Shown piece after piece: positions 26,695 to 35,105 of a stretch of DNA of 37,503 nucleotides. Each line of letters begins with the position of its first letter. Within the stretch, counting starts at the first letter, position 1. The stretch comes from an uncultured Alphaproteobacteria bacterium (GTDB taxonomy: Bacteria > Pseudomonadota > Alphaproteobacteria > Caulobacterales > Hyphomonadaceae). The position numbers were made by a program, and so were the translations under genes. Under the pieces are notes generated by a model. It ran no database searches. It had not been told where the DNA came from and saw only the letters and a program-made list of their open reading frames with translations. The stretch lies in contig CAIKWZ010000070.1 in assembly GCA_903831255.1 (NCBI GenBank), positions 1-37,503 of the forward strand. Reading direction: 5' to 3'.

Positions 26695-27205
26695 GCTCGA
26701 ACATCTCCAGCAGCTGCCTCCAGATGTCGAGTGTGTCCTCGAAATTGTCGGCTGTCACGCCGGCGTCGAGATTGACATCCATCTGCAGCCGCGCCTGTCC
26801 ATCCGCGATCGAGAGCCTCACATATCGCCATCGGGCGTTGAAAGCGTTGACCTCCTCCAGCGCAAGGCTGGGGGGGCGTCTGGCGGAGGCGAGAAACTGG
26901 ATCGAATTGCAGAAGGCGCCGTTTTCGCATTCGTAGAACTGGATGGCGTAATCGCTTTTCGACAGGCGCCCGCGGATCACCGGGGCGCCGCGCGAGGCCA
27001 GCGTCGCCTCAGCCCGGTATCCCGCCTCAGTCATGAAACGGGCGAGCCCTTGAGGGTCTGAGGCATCGAACATTCCGCCCCGAACGCGTTCGGCGGAGGG
27101 CGCGCTCTGAGCGTGGGCCGGCGTGAGGTCTGACCCCGCAACCCACGCGCCGGTCATGAGCCAGCCCAGGGCGAGGATCCTGAGTGCAGGGAACGCAGCG
27201 CGCAT
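26672..27205 (-). CDS. Exported YbjN-domain protein
   Basis: This 177-residue protein has a signal peptide (hydrophobic core LRILALGWLMTGAWVAG, cleavage after AHA near residue 32) followed by a YbjN-type domain (PF10722-like, about 50-170). The pattern FYECENGAFCNSIQF, then VNAFNARWRYVRL, then LQMDVNLDAGVTADNFEDTLDIWRQLLEMF fits that family. The fold resembles type III secretion chaperones, but no partner is known. Two cysteines eight residues apart could form a disulfide after export. The stop overlaps the tilS start by 23 bases, which may couple translation of the two. It is an extra gene between cpoB and tilS. Confidence 0.8.
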   Translation of the reverse strand: MRAAFPALRILALGWLMTGAWVAGSDLTPAHAQSAPSAERVRGGMFDASDPQGLARFMTEAGYRAEATLASRGAPVIRGRLSKSDYAIQFYECENGAFCNSIQFLASARRPPSLALEEVNAFNARWRYVRLSIADGQARLQMDVNLDAGVTADNFEDTLDIWRQLLEMFERDILQIP

Positions 27206-27287
27206 CGGTTGGTCCGCTCCGTTTAATCAGGGGCGATCTGCGGCGTGGGCGAGGCGGGCAAACGGGCGGAACACGCGCGCTCTCTCC

Positions 27288-28130
27288 TCAGCACTTGGCG
27301 CGGCTCTTTTCTGTGGCCGCCAGCGTTTTGGCGGCTTCCGAAGCTTTGGGGTAGCGACCGGTCATCTGGGCGAGAACCTTGCAGGCCTCTTTGGTCTCTC
27401 CCATCAGGCGCATGGAGCGGGCGAGCTTGACCAGTCCCTCTGGTGCGCGCGGGGAGGATTTGTACTCGCCAAGGAGGGCGACATAGGCTTCCGCCGCCTC
27501 CGGATAAGCATCCTGATAGAGGAAGGACTCGCCCAGCAGATACTGCGCCTCCGCCGCGTTGGGCTGATCCCGGAAACGTTCAAGATAGACGCTGAGCGCA
27601 AGGTTGGCCGAAGGGTAGTCTCCCGCAAGAAGAAGATTGCGGGCTTCCTTGAGGAGACCCGCCTCATCCTGGGGAAGAGAAGCCGGATCGATCGATGCTT
27701 TCGGGGTCGCCGGCGCGCCGGCCGCCGAGCCGGCCGGTCCGGGGGACGTGCCCGCTGAAGTCTGGGAGGGTGCGGGCGAGGTGGCGGCGAGGCGATCCTC
27801 AAGAGCCTGAACCCGGGCAGCGAGAGCCGCAAGGTCTGCTTCGGCTTTGAGGCGTCCGGCGTTGGCCTCCTCGGCGGTGCGGCGCGCAGCCGAAAGGTCG
27901 AAGCCCAGCTGTTCGAACCGGCCTGTCGCTTTGCGCAGATCGTCCTCGAGCGCATCCAGGCGGGTCTGAAGAGCGATGACCGCCGGATCCGGGGCTGGAA
28001 CATAAGGGGTTGCGCCCATCACCTGAGCGAGCGCTGGAGGCCCGATCGCGGGGATGGAGAACGCCGCCAGCGAGATGCAGCAGGCGGCGACCAGAAGGGG
28101 ACGAGGAGAGAGGCGGGACATGTCAATCAT
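27288..28130 (-). CDS. cpoB: Tol-Pal system protein CpoB (YbgF)
   Basis: This protein of about 280 residues is periplasmic; in relatives it coordinates peptidoglycan synthesis with outer-membrane constriction via TolA. It has a signal peptide ending near ALA, a coiled coil (about 45-110, ALQTRLDALEDDLRKA onward), a Pro/Ala/Ser linker and C-terminal TPR repeats (about 160-275, AEAQYLLGESFLYQDAYPEA and APEGLVKLARSMRLMGETKEAC). I prefer the ATG at 28130 over a TTG at 28160. The extra ten codons would lie in a strong hairpin. The ATG at 28121 is another option. It follows pal in the classical order. Confidence 0.92.
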   Translation of the reverse strand: MIDMSRLSPRPLLVAACCISLAAFSIPAIGPPALAQVMGATPYVPAPDPAVIALQTRLDALEDDLRKATGRFEQLGFDLSAARRTAEEANAGRLKAEADLAALAARVQALEDRLAATSPAPSQTSAGTSPGPAGSAAGAPATPKASIDPASLPQDEAGLLKEARNLLLAGDYPSANLALSVYLERFRDQPNAAEAQYLLGESFLYQDAYPEAAEAYVALLGEYKSSPRAPEGLVKLARSMRLMGETKEACKVLAQMTGRYPKASEAAKTLAATEKSRAKC

Positions 28131-28143
28131 GCCTGAAACGCTA

Positions 28144-28183
28144 TCCGCCGCCCGCGCCAAAATTATGGCGAACGAGCGGCGGA
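28144..28183. repeat. Nested hairpin in the pal-cpoB gap
   Basis: TCCGCCGC (28144-28151) pairs with GCGGCGGA (28176-28183). Inside it, CGCCA (28155-28159) pairs with TGGCG (28166-28170) around a 6-base loop. The 40-base structure occupies most of the gap between the pal stop and the cpoB start. There is no U-tract, so an intercistronic stability or attenuation element is more likely than a full terminator. The pairing is seen; function is inferred. Confidence 0.5.
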
Positions 28184-28198
28184 CTGCAGTCTCCGGAT

Positions 28199-28744
28199 TT
28201 AGCTGATCGCTTCGGACACAACGTTGGTGTGCGCGTTGCGGTTCCGCGACCAGGCTTCCTCGGTGTGGCCCGGATCAATCGGCTTGTCCTTGCCGAACGA
28301 GACGGTCTCGATGCGCGAGGCGTTCACGCCGAGCGAGGAGAGATAGCCCGCCACAGCTTCGGCGCGCCGGGCGCCGAGAGCGAGGTTGTACTCTCTCGTT
28401 CCGCGCTCGTCCGCATTGCCTTCGATCTGCACGCGGGCTGCCGCGTACTGGGTCAGCCACTGGGCCTGGCCCTGAAGCGCCTGACGATCGGCGTCATCGA
28501 GCGTGTACTGGTCGAGATCGAAATAGACCCGATCCGTCGCCTTGGCCTGGAAATCCCCCTTGGAGCCGGCCGCGGGACCTGTGCGGGTCGGCGGCGGGGT
28601 CGGCACGGGCGGCGGCGTCGGGGCCGGCGTCGGCTTTACAGCTGGCGGAAGCGGGGGCGGAGGCGTGGGCTCCGGCTTCGAGGCGCAACCGACGGCAACG
28701 GCCGCGGCGGCGGCCAACAACACAAATTTAAAAGACGACCGCAT
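28199..28744 (-). CDS. pal: Peptidoglycan-associated lipoprotein Pal
   Basis: This 181-residue outer-membrane lipoprotein binds peptidoglycan and TolB. The signal peptide ends at the lipobox (AVGC, Cys20; the -3 residue is Ala rather than the usual Leu). Residues about 23-57 form an exceptional Pro/Thr-rich linker. The OmpA-like domain (about 66-181) has RVYFDLDQYTLDDADRQAL and GNADERGTREYNLALGARRAEAV, the diaminopimelate-binding region. I start it at the ATG at 28744, preceded by GGAG. The open frame extends to 28834, outside the signal peptide. A 325-base gap separates it from tolB, so pal probably has its own promoter. Confidence 0.95.
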   Translation of the reverse strand: MRSSFKFVLLAAAAAVAVGCASKPEPTPPPPLPPAVKPTPAPTPPPVPTPPPTRTGPAAGSKGDFQAKATDRVYFDLDQYTLDDADRQALQGQAQWLTQYAAARVQIEGNADERGTREYNLALGARRAEAVAGYLSSLGVNASRIETVSFGKDKPIDPGHTEEAWSRNRNAHTNVVSEAIS

Positions 28745-29069
28745 GATCCACTTCTCCATTATCGCGCCACCCAGAACGGCGTTTATTATAACCTGAACCC
28801 CCCGCATTACCGGGCGCCTGCGTATAAAGAGCAAGCCCTGACGATGCGACGAACCTCTTATACTCCATGATATTCCGTGTTTTTTATGACAATACCAGCA
28901 AAATGTTGCGTGTTGGTAATGTCATTCTTGCGACAGCTCGCGAAGTGTTCACCAGCAGGCCTTCCGTTAACCACTATAGCGTGAACAACACGCGTCTCGG
29001 GCGCCCTCGGCATCGCCGATCCTCTGAAACCTTCCGGCCCGGTTTTGCGATGGCGAAGGCCGCTTTTCG
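28745..29069. promoter_or_regulatory. Long tolB-pal intergenic region, 325 bases, with an inverted repeat
   Basis: No convincing gene is seen. The part near pal is AT-rich compared with the rest of the window and should contain the pal promoter, reading on the minus strand. An imperfect 13-base inverted repeat lies at 28887-28924. A possible 71-codon frame (28858-29073, minus) has no recognisable features and overlaps the tolB end. I could not assign a confident -35/-10 pair. Confidence 0.5.
28887..28924. repeat. 13-base inverted repeat upstream of pal
   Basis: TGACAATACCAGC (28887-28899) and GTTGGTAATGTCA (28912-28924) are complementary at 11 of 13 positions, spaced 12 bases apart. The arms lie about 145-180 bases upstream of the pal start. 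The geometry suits an operator for a dimeric regulator. I do not recognise the motif. Confidence 0.5.
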
Positions 29070-30440
29070 TCATTGCAGAATTGGACTCCAGGCCGGGTCC
29101 GACGCGTCGCCCGGCGTCGGAATCCGCCGGAGATTGCGGCCGGTGAGGTCTATGCTCCAGAGCTTCGGTCCGGCGCCTGGGCCCGCTTCGCGGAAAAAGG
29201 CGATCACCCGGCCGTTCGGCGACCAGGTCGGCCCCTCGTCCAGATAGGCCTCCGTCAGGAGGCGTTCGCCCTTGCCGTCCGGCTGAATGACGCCGATCGA
29301 GAATTTGCCGCCGGTCTGTTTGGTGAAGGCGATCCAGTCTCCGCGGGGCGACCAGACCGGGGTCGTATACTGTCCCTGGCCGAATGAAATCCTGCAGGCG
29401 GTCTCGGTCCCGCCGCTTGGACAGGCCATGGGCGCCCCGTCCGCCCTCATGACATAAAGCTGCGCCGATCCTCCCCTGTCGGATGTGAAGACGATGGACT
29501 GTCCGTCAGGCGAAAAGGAGGGCGATGTGTCGACGGCCTGCGAGGTGGTGAGACGGCGCTCCGTACGTCGCGCCAGTTCAATCATGTAGATGTCCGAGTT
29601 TCCGCCTTTTTCCCGGCTCATCACCACCGAGCGGCCGTCAGGTGAAAAGCGCGCTGCGTAATTCGTCGCCTTTTCGATCTCGCTGAGAACCTCCTGTCGC
29701 CCCGTCTCGATATCGTAAAGATAGACCCTCAGACGGGTGATGGCCGGATTGCGGGCGTCGGGAACATACGCGCTGTAGATGATCGTCTGCGACGAGGGAG
29801 AAAACCGGGGAGTGAGGACGGAATTGATCCCTGAGAGGAGATGCTCGGCGTTCGCCCCGTCCTGATCCATGATGGCGAGGCGCCGGCGACGGTTCGTTGC
29901 GGGTCCGCTTTCCGAAACGAAGACGAGGCGGCTGTCGAAATATCCTGCCTCTCCGGTTAACTGGGAATAGATGTCGTCGGCGACTTTGTGAGCCACGCGC
30001 CGCCAGTTGTCCGCGGTCGGGACGGTGTATTGCTGGGCGAAGAGCTCCTTGCCGCCGAAAACGTCATAAAGCCGGAACTGGGTGACCATCGTGTTGGAGC
30101 TTTCGAGCACCACATTGCCCACCACGAGAGCCTGAGCCTGGATCACCGTCCAGTCGGGAAAGCGGGGCGCCAGCGAGATATCGAGATCCCGTTCGATGAA
30201 TGCGTTGGGATCGATCAGCCGGAAGACCGCTGATCCGGAGAGGTCGGACCGGATCACTTCCGCCATCTGTGCGGCGATGTCCTTCGCCTGCGGGCTGGCC
30301 CCGTCGAAATCCGGAACAGCGATCGGCATTGGCTGAAAGTTGACGCCCTCGACCGTCACCCGGAGTTGCGCGCCGGCCAGCGGCGTCCAGGAGACGGCCG
30401 CGATCGCGGCGATGAGGATCATCCTGAAGGTCCCGATCAT
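29070..30440 (-). CDS. tolB: Tol-Pal system translocation protein TolB
   Basis: This 456-residue periplasmic protein links TolA and Pal. It has a signal peptide (cleavage after LAGA, residue 24), an N-terminal alpha/beta domain (about 27-160, IAVPDFDG and FRLIDPNAFI) and a six-bladed beta-propeller with repeated SPDG/SPNG/SPRG turns (FSPDGRSVVMS, FSPDGQSIVFTSDRGG, WSPRGDWIAFTK, WSPNGRVIAF). The final segment DPAWSPIL is typical. The ATG has GAGAGG 5 bases upstream. It follows tolA by 58 bases. Full length. Confidence 0.96.
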   Translation of the reverse strand: MIGTFRMILIAAIAAVSWTPLAGAQLRVTVEGVNFQPMPIAVPDFDGASPQAKDIAAQMAEVIRSDLSGSAVFRLIDPNAFIERDLDISLAPRFPDWTVIQAQALVVGNVVLESSNTMVTQFRLYDVFGGKELFAQQYTVPTADNWRRVAHKVADDIYSQLTGEAGYFDSRLVFVSESGPATNRRRRLAIMDQDGANAEHLLSGINSVLTPRFSPSSQTIIYSAYVPDARNPAITRLRVYLYDIETGRQEVLSEIEKATNYAARFSPDGRSVVMSREKGGNSDIYMIELARRTERRLTTSQAVDTSPSFSPDGQSIVFTSDRGGSAQLYVMRADGAPMACPSGGTETACRISFGQGQYTTPVWSPRGDWIAFTKQTGGKFSIGVIQPDGKGERLLTEAYLDEGPTWSPNGRVIAFFREAGPGAGPKLWSIDLTGRNLRRIPTPGDASDPAWSPILQ

Positions 30441-30498
30441 GACTGCCTCTCAGTATCTGCGAATGTCGCCGGACGAATCCGGCCAGGGCGGCTTCGCT

Positions 30499-31284
30499 TC
30501 ATGGAACAAACTCAATATCGATCCACTGCGCCGGGGTGACCTCGTAGTATTCGGGCGGCACGGTGAAGGGCGAACACATGTTGAGAGCCCGGAAGGCCCG
30601 CTGGGTGAAGATCTGCATGGGCGGATCCCCGGCAGGAAGCCGCGCCGGCTCGCGAAGCTCCGGGGCGCCGAGAAGGCGGCCGTCGCGATCGAAACGAATG
30701 CGGATGACTGCTCTCAGGCGCCGCGCATCCGCCATGTCGTCCTGATCGTTCCAGCATCCCTTGGCGATAAGCTGGGAGCGGATGAAATCGGCGACCGTCA
30801 CCGTCATCCGCTTATTGTCTCCCGCCCCTGATCGCGGCGAGGCGTCAGTGACCTGGCGGATATCGGCGGCAGTCTTCTGCGGAGCGGGTCTGCGTGCCCG
30901 GCTTTTTTCCACGCTTTTGAGCACGCCCTCGAGGGTGTCTTCGAGGGCTTCGGGCTCCTGGGCGCGGGGCTTCGGCGCGGGCGGCTTTACAGCTTCGGGC
31001 TCGGGCCGTCTTTCGGTCGGGGCGGGAAGGGCCTCGACCCGCTCAGGCGCCGATGCGGGTGCCGCAGCCGCCGTCTCATCGGCGGTCGCCTCCTCCGCAA
31101 CCGGCTCCTCGGCTTCAGGCTGCTCATAGACCGGCGCCACATTGGTCGTGTCGGCGATCTCAAGGAGTTCAACCGGCAGAAGGCGCATCGGCGAGGGCGG
31201 CGGAGCGAGCGAAGGCGCCGCCACAAGACCCGCAGCCGCTATAGCCGCGTGGATGGCCAGTGAGAACGGAACCCCGACACGCAT
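30499..31284 (-). CDS. tolA: TolA-like energy-transducing protein (TolA/TonB superfamily)
   Basis: This 261-residue protein sits where tolA is expected, 9 bases after tolR and 58 before tolB. Residues about 5-27 form one N-terminal membrane segment with a His for contact with TolQR. The middle (about 50-130) is Glu/Pro/Ala-rich (EQPEAEEPVAEEATADETAA) and lacks the long Lys/Ala helical domain of E. coli TolA. The C-terminal domain (about 160-261) ends with PEYYEVTPAQWIDIEF. The function, transducing proton-motive force to TolB/Pal, is inferred mainly from gene order. A TonB-type role is the alternative. Confidence 0.85.
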   Translation of the reverse strand: MRVGVPFSLAIHAAIAAAGLVAAPSLAPPPSPMRLLPVELLEIADTTNVAPVYEQPEAEEPVAEEATADETAAAAPASAPERVEALPAPTERRPEPEAVKPPAPKPRAQEPEALEDTLEGVLKSVEKSRARRPAPQKTAADIRQVTDASPRSGAGDNKRMTVTVADFIRSQLIAKGCWNDQDDMADARRLRAVIRIRFDRDGRLLGAPELREPARLPAGDPPMQIFTQRAFRALNMCSPFTVPPEYYEVTPAQWIDIEFVP

Positions 31285-31287
31285 GCT

Positions 31288-31303
31288 GGGAGGCTAGCCT
31301 CCC
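31288..31303. repeat. 16-base perfect palindrome at the tolR-tolA junction
   Basis: GGGAGGCTAGCCTCCC is a perfect palindrome covering the tolR stop codon and ending just before the tolA ATG (31284-31282). On the minus-strand mRNA, its GGGAGG half is the only Shine-Dalgarno-like sequence near the tolA start, 13 bases away, and would be paired if the palindrome folds. Translational coupling of tolA to tolR is a possible consequence. Confidence 0.5.
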
Positions 31304-31755
31304 TCAGGGTCGCGGCTGGCCGAGTTGGGATCCACGACCATGGCCGCATTTGTGAACCCGGCGGTCTGAAGAAGGGAGAGAACCGCCATGACCCGACCGT
31401 AGGCGACGTCTCGGTCGCCGCGGACATACACCCGCTTTTCGAGGTTCTCCTGCGCCACCGCCGTCAGCATCGGGGCGAGACGGGCCATTTCCACCGGCTC
31501 TTCCTGTCCCCCGACAAACACCTGACCGCTTTTGTCCACGGTCACGACCAGGGGCTGCTCGTCCGAGGAGGGAAGAGGCGAGGCCTTGGTCTTAGGCAGA
31601 TCCACCGGCACGCCGGTCGCCAGCATGGGCGCCGTGATCATGAACACCACCAGCAGCACAAGCATCACGTCAACAAAGGGCGTGACGTTGATCTCGGCGA
31701 TCGGCTGGCGGCGCTTACGTCCCCGATGTCGGTTGGCTTTGATCAGCGTGGCCAT
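31294..31755 (-). CDS. tolR: Tol-Pal system protein TolR (ExbD family)
   Basis: This 153-residue inner-membrane protein is part of the TolQR proton channel. It has an N-terminal cytoplasmic Arg-rich stretch ([22 protein letters not shown]) and one membrane segment (about 25-45) with the essential Asp29 in [11 protein letters not shown], as in ExbD/TolR. A periplasmic domain follows, with [17 protein letters not shown] and [23 protein letters not shown]. It starts 3 bases after the tolQ stop. Confidence 0.95.
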   Translation of the reverse strand: MATLIKANRHRGRKRRQPIAEINVTPFVDVMLVLLVVFMITAPMLATGVPVDLPKTKASPLPSSDEQPLVVTVDKSGQVFVGGQEEPVEMARLAPMLTAVAQENLEKRVYVRGDRDVAYGRVMAVLSLLQTAGFTNAAMVVDPNSASRDPEGG

Positions 31756-31758
31756 GAT

Positions 31759-32475
31759 CTAGACGTCCCGGCGCTCGGACAGGCGACGCGATAGCCTCAC
31801 CTGAAATTCCTGCGAGAAATTCTCGAGCCTCTCGGTGAACTTGCCGACGTCTCCGGAAAACTTGTTGAAGAAGATGAGGGCCGGAATGGCGGCGCCGAGG
31901 CCCATCGCGGTGGCGAACAGCGCCTCGGCGATGCCCGGAGCGACGACGGCGAGGTTGGTCTCGCGAGCCGCGGCGATATCTCTGAAGGCGTTCATAATGC
32001 CGATAACGGTTCCGAAGAGACCGATAAAGGGGGTCGCCGTAGCGATGATCGCCAGGGTGATCAGGCCCGCTTCCAGCCGGCCGGTCTCACGACTGACCGC
32101 GACGTCCATCTGTGTGCGAACCCGTTCCATGAGCGCGCTCGCCTGCTGGTCGGAGATGTCCTTCACCCGCCTCATCTCCCGCCACTCCCGCGACCCGGCG
32201 GCGAACACACGAGCCATCGCGTCGGCGGGATGATCGGATGTGCGCTCGCCTGCGTCTTCGGCGGACTGTCCCGACCAGAAGGCGGCCTCGAACTTTCGCG
32301 CGCGGGCGTTAGCGCTTCCAAGCAGCATGGATTTGTCGATGGCCACCGCCAGCGACCAGATCGAGGCCGCAGCGAGCATGACCATAACCGCCTGAACGAT
32401 GATGTTCGCCTTCAGGAACAGTGAGATCAGGGAAAAGTCCTGATTGGCGATCTCAGGAAGAACTGCCGGATCCAT
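31759..32475 (-). CDS. tolQ: Tol-Pal system protein TolQ (ExbB family)
   Basis: This 238-residue inner-membrane protein forms the proton channel with TolR. It has three membrane segments: about 25-50, then [25 protein letters not shown] (about 137-160) and [25 protein letters not shown] (about 180-205). The conserved GLFGTV and EALxATAxGLxxAIPA blocks are the TolQ/ExbB signature. It is probably the first Tol gene, starting 129 bases after ybgC; the gap shows no strong hairpin. Confidence 0.95.
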   Translation of the reverse strand: MDPAVLPEIANQDFSLISLFLKANIIVQAVMVMLAAASIWSLAVAIDKSMLLGSANARARKFEAAFWSGQSAEDAGERTSDHPADAMARVFAAGSREWREMRRVKDISDQQASALMERVRTQMDVAVSRETGRLEAGLITLAIIATATPFIGLFGTVIGIMNAFRDIAAARETNLAVVAPGIAEALFATAMGLGAAIPALIFFNKFSGDVGKFTERLENFSQEFQVRLSRRLSERRDV

Positions 32476-32604
32476 ACGGGCCTCTCGATACTGGGGTCGT
32501 GGACAGTCCCGACGGGGGACGCGACAAGAACAATGAACGGTGGTCGAGTAGTGCGGGCGAATTTGGGCGACAACAAGGTCAATAGGGGCGATTCCGCGAT
32601 GCTG

Positions 32605-33057
32605 TCAGCCCGCCGGAGGATCTGGCGGACGATAGCGCCCCCACAATGCGAGTTCCGCTGCGGAAGGTCGGCGCGCCCGGCCGTCGGCATGGATGGGAAC
32701 CGCGATGACATTCGCTTCGCAGAGAATGCGCCCGTCGCGTTCGGCGGTCTGATAGAAGATCATGCGCGGTCCCTTCATGCCCTTGAAGATGGTCCGGATC
32801 ACGAGCGCGTCATGGATCCTGGCCGGAGAGCGGAAGTCTATCTCCACCCGCACGACCGCAAACGCGCCGGGATCGTCCCCGGCGCCCTCCGGCGGCCCCA
32901 TAACCCGCAGAAATTCCGAGCGTCCCCGTTCGAAGAAGCGCAGATAATTGCCGTGGTAGACAACCCCGGTGAAGTCCGTGTCCTCATAATAGACCCGAAC
33001 GCCCAGAATGTGGGCGCCCGTCTCAAATCGTCCGCAATCAGGCGCAATCGGGTTCAT
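32605..33057 (-). CDS. ybgC: YbgC-type acyl-CoA thioesterase
   Basis: The protein has 150 residues from the ATG at 33057, or up to 182 from 33153. It is a hotdog-fold thioesterase of the 4-hydroxybenzoyl-CoA thioesterase family. The motif YYEDTDFTGVVYHGNYLRFFERGRSE contains the catalytic Asp28 and His35 region. The usual family N-terminus begins just before VRVYYEDTD, so I prefer the 33057 start, although neither start has a clear ribosome binding site. YbgC usually opens the tol-pal operon, as here, and may contribute to phospholipid homeostasis. It acts in the cytoplasm. Confidence 0.9.
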   Translation of the reverse strand: MNPIAPDCGRFETGAHILGVRVYYEDTDFTGVVYHGNYLRFFERGRSEFLRVMGPPEGAGDDPGAFAVVRVEIDFRSPARIHDALVIRTIFKGMKGPRMIFYQTAERDGRILCEANVIAVPIHADGRARRPSAAELALWGRYRPPDPPAG

Positions 33058-33248
33058 GACGGTGGCATAGCCCTTCAGCTCGGTCCGGTGAAAGATCTTA
33101 AGAGCAAAAATCCGGCCAAGAGGGGCGTTCAGATTCGTCGGCTCGTCAACCATTCGCCTTTCGGTGTCCTGCGCCCCCCCCGCATCTGGGTCGGCGACAC
33201 GTTCGACCTCACGGCGTCGGGCGCATCCGGACCGCCTTTGGCAGGTCT

Positions 33249-35105
33249 TCAGGCGGATGAGGCCTGACCAATGGTCTTGAACCGGTGGGGGGAGAGGCGT
33301 GCGAGAACGTCGGCCTCGGCCGGCGACGGTTCCCCGAAGATGCGGCTCGTCACCGCTTCAGCGAGAAAGGGCGCCCAGAGATAGCCGTGTGAACCGAGCC
33401 CGCCGATCACATAGCCGCTCCGGCCACCTGCGCCGCCCCCGGCTTCGGGTCGCTCCATGGGGCCGGCGAAGGGCAGGCGGTCGGGGGTTGTGGCCCGGAC
33501 CGAGGCCCGTGAGACCGATTGCGTGAGGCTTTCGGGCGAGATGTCCGGCCTCAGGCGCTTCAGGGTCGATCGATTGGTCTCCTGCGCGCTTGCGGTGATG
33601 AGCGCGCCCTCATCCGGGACCGCCTCGAACGTCGCCCCGTAAGCGGCTGTGCCGAAGGCGCATACGACGTAACCGCCGTCCGCCTCTGCGCTCGCCTCGG
33701 GCGTCGGCCGGAAGCCGGCCTCGATCTGACCGAGGCGGCCGGTGATCGGAGGGGCGCCAGGGCCGATAAGACCAGACAGCGACAGCGCGGCGCATGCAAT
33801 CAGAACATCCCCCTCGAGCCGCTCGCCGGACGAGAGCTCGACCTCCGCTCCTCTCCCCAAACGGATGCGGCTCGCTTCGATCCCTGTGACAAGCGTCGAT
33901 CCCGCCAGAAGAGCCGGCAAGGCCTTCTCGGGTCGAATGGCGAGGGCCCCCGGAAGACGAAGGCCGGCGCCAGGCGCGCGAGGGTCGAGCGCCTGGAGAT
34001 GATCCGGCGTCAGCGGCGGGTCCGCCAGCAGCCGTTCGAAGCGACGTCGGTCGCGCTCGGCGCCCGGGCGGCGTATCGTCATCGCCGGAACAGCCGCATC
34101 GGCGCCGAGCCCCAGATAGAGGCGTCTTGAGAACAGGTAGGCCTCGATGAGGCCGCGCGCTTCAGGCGTGTCGCCAACGTCGAGACGGGGCATCAGCAGG
34201 GCGATGGGGTTTCCGCTGGCTCCGGCGCCGGGCTTATCGCCCTTGTCGATCACGATCGTCTGGCACCCTCGCTGGGCGAGGGCGTGTGCGCTTGCGGCTC
34301 CGGCGATCCCGGCCCCGATCACCAGCGCCCGCAGGGGGCGGCGGGCCTTTGGTTCGGCCTTCCGATCATGGCCGGTTTCAACCTCGGCGGCGGTCGAGGC
34401 GCCTGAAGGCGTCAGGATCGCCTCAAGGCGTTCACGTTTACGGCCGGCGCCGGGCCGTTTGGTCGGCATGAAACCAGCATCCGAAAGGGCCCGCCTTACG
34501 GGACCGGCCACCGTATAGGTGGCGGCCCGTGCTCCGGGGGCAGAGAGACGTGCGATCCCGCTCATGACCTCAACGGACCACATCTCAGGGTTCCTGGCCG
34601 GAGAGAAGCCGTCGAGAAACCAGGCGTCCGCCAGCAGCTCGGCGCGCGGCAGGCTCTTGTCGATGGGGCCGACATGAAGTGTCAGAACAACCCCATCCGA
34701 CAGGGCGAGCCTCTGGACGCCGATGGCGCGCTCAGGCCAGCATGCCCGAAGCTCGCGGGCCAGGCCATCGACTTCGCTCCATGGCGCATGGGCCCGCTCG
34801 GCGGACGCAGCCGACATCAGCGCTCCCTCGAATGAGACCACATGAAGGCGGGCATCCCCGAAAGGTCGGTGCGCCCGCCAGAGGTCCCAGAGAGCCAGAA
34901 AGGAGAGGCCGGATCCAAAGCCCAGCTCGCCGACCGTGAACAGGCTTCGCTCCCGCCAGGCGTCGGGAAGGCCGCAGCCGGTCAGAAAGACCGTCCGCTT
35001 TTCCTCAAGACCGCCCTCGGACGAATAGACATCGCCGGTCTCTATGGAGATCGGCGCGCCGGTCGCGGACCAGTCAAGGAGGGGCTCGGGGGGCAAGCGG
35101 GTCAT
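33249..35105 (-). CDS. mnmC: Bifunctional tRNA wobble-uridine methyltransferase/FAD oxidoreductase MnmC
   Basis: This 618-residue protein finishes synthesis of mnm5s2U at tRNA position 34. The N-terminal MnmD part (about 1-235) has the SAM-binding GELGFGSGLSFLALW and DAWFLDGFSPARNPEMWS motifs. The C-terminal MnmC part (about 255-610) has the FAD loop GAGIAG at 264-269 and a late GGLGSHGYLWAPFLAEAV segment. The order methyltransferase then oxidoreductase is that of the E. coli fusion enzyme. It is upstream of ybgC (191-base gap) and divergent from the M16 peptidase gene (164-base gap). No defects seen. Confidence 0.95.
   Translation of the reverse strand: MTRLPPEPLLDWSATGAPISIETGDVYSSEGGLEEKRTVFLTGCGLPDAWRERSLFTVGELGFGSGLSFLALWDLWRAHRPFGDARLHVVSFEGALMSAASAERAHAPWSEVDGLARELRACWPERAIGVQRLALSDGVVLTLHVGPIDKSLPRAELLADAWFLDGFSPARNPEMWSVEVMSGIARLSAPGARAATYTVAGPVRRALSDAGFMPTKRPGAGRKRERLEAILTPSGASTAAEVETGHDRKAEPKARRPLRALVIGAGIAGAASAHALAQRGCQTIVIDKGDKPGAGASGNPIALLMPRLDVGDTPEARGLIEAYLFSRRLYLGLGADAAVPAMTIRRPGAERDRRRFERLLADPPLTPDHLQALDPRAPGAGLRLPGALAIRPEKALPALLAGSTLVTGIEASRIRLGRGAEVELSSGERLEGDVLIACAALSLSGLIGPGAPPITGRLGQIEAGFRPTPEASAEADGGYVVCAFGTAAYGATFEAVPDEGALITASAQETNRSTLKRLRPDISPESLTQSVSRASVRATTPDRLPFAGPMERPEAGGGAGGRSGYVIGGLGSHGYLWAPFLAEAVTSRIFGEPSPAEADVLARLSPHRFKTIGQASSA

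Noticed and set aside
28010-28870. 286-codon plus-strand frame opposite pal and the start of cpoB
   Set aside because: Antisense to pal with Gly/Arg runs caused by the Pro-rich linker; no ribosome binding site.
28858-29073. 71-codon minus-strand frame in the tolB-pal gap
   Set aside because: No motif and overlap with the tolB end; the region looks regulatory.
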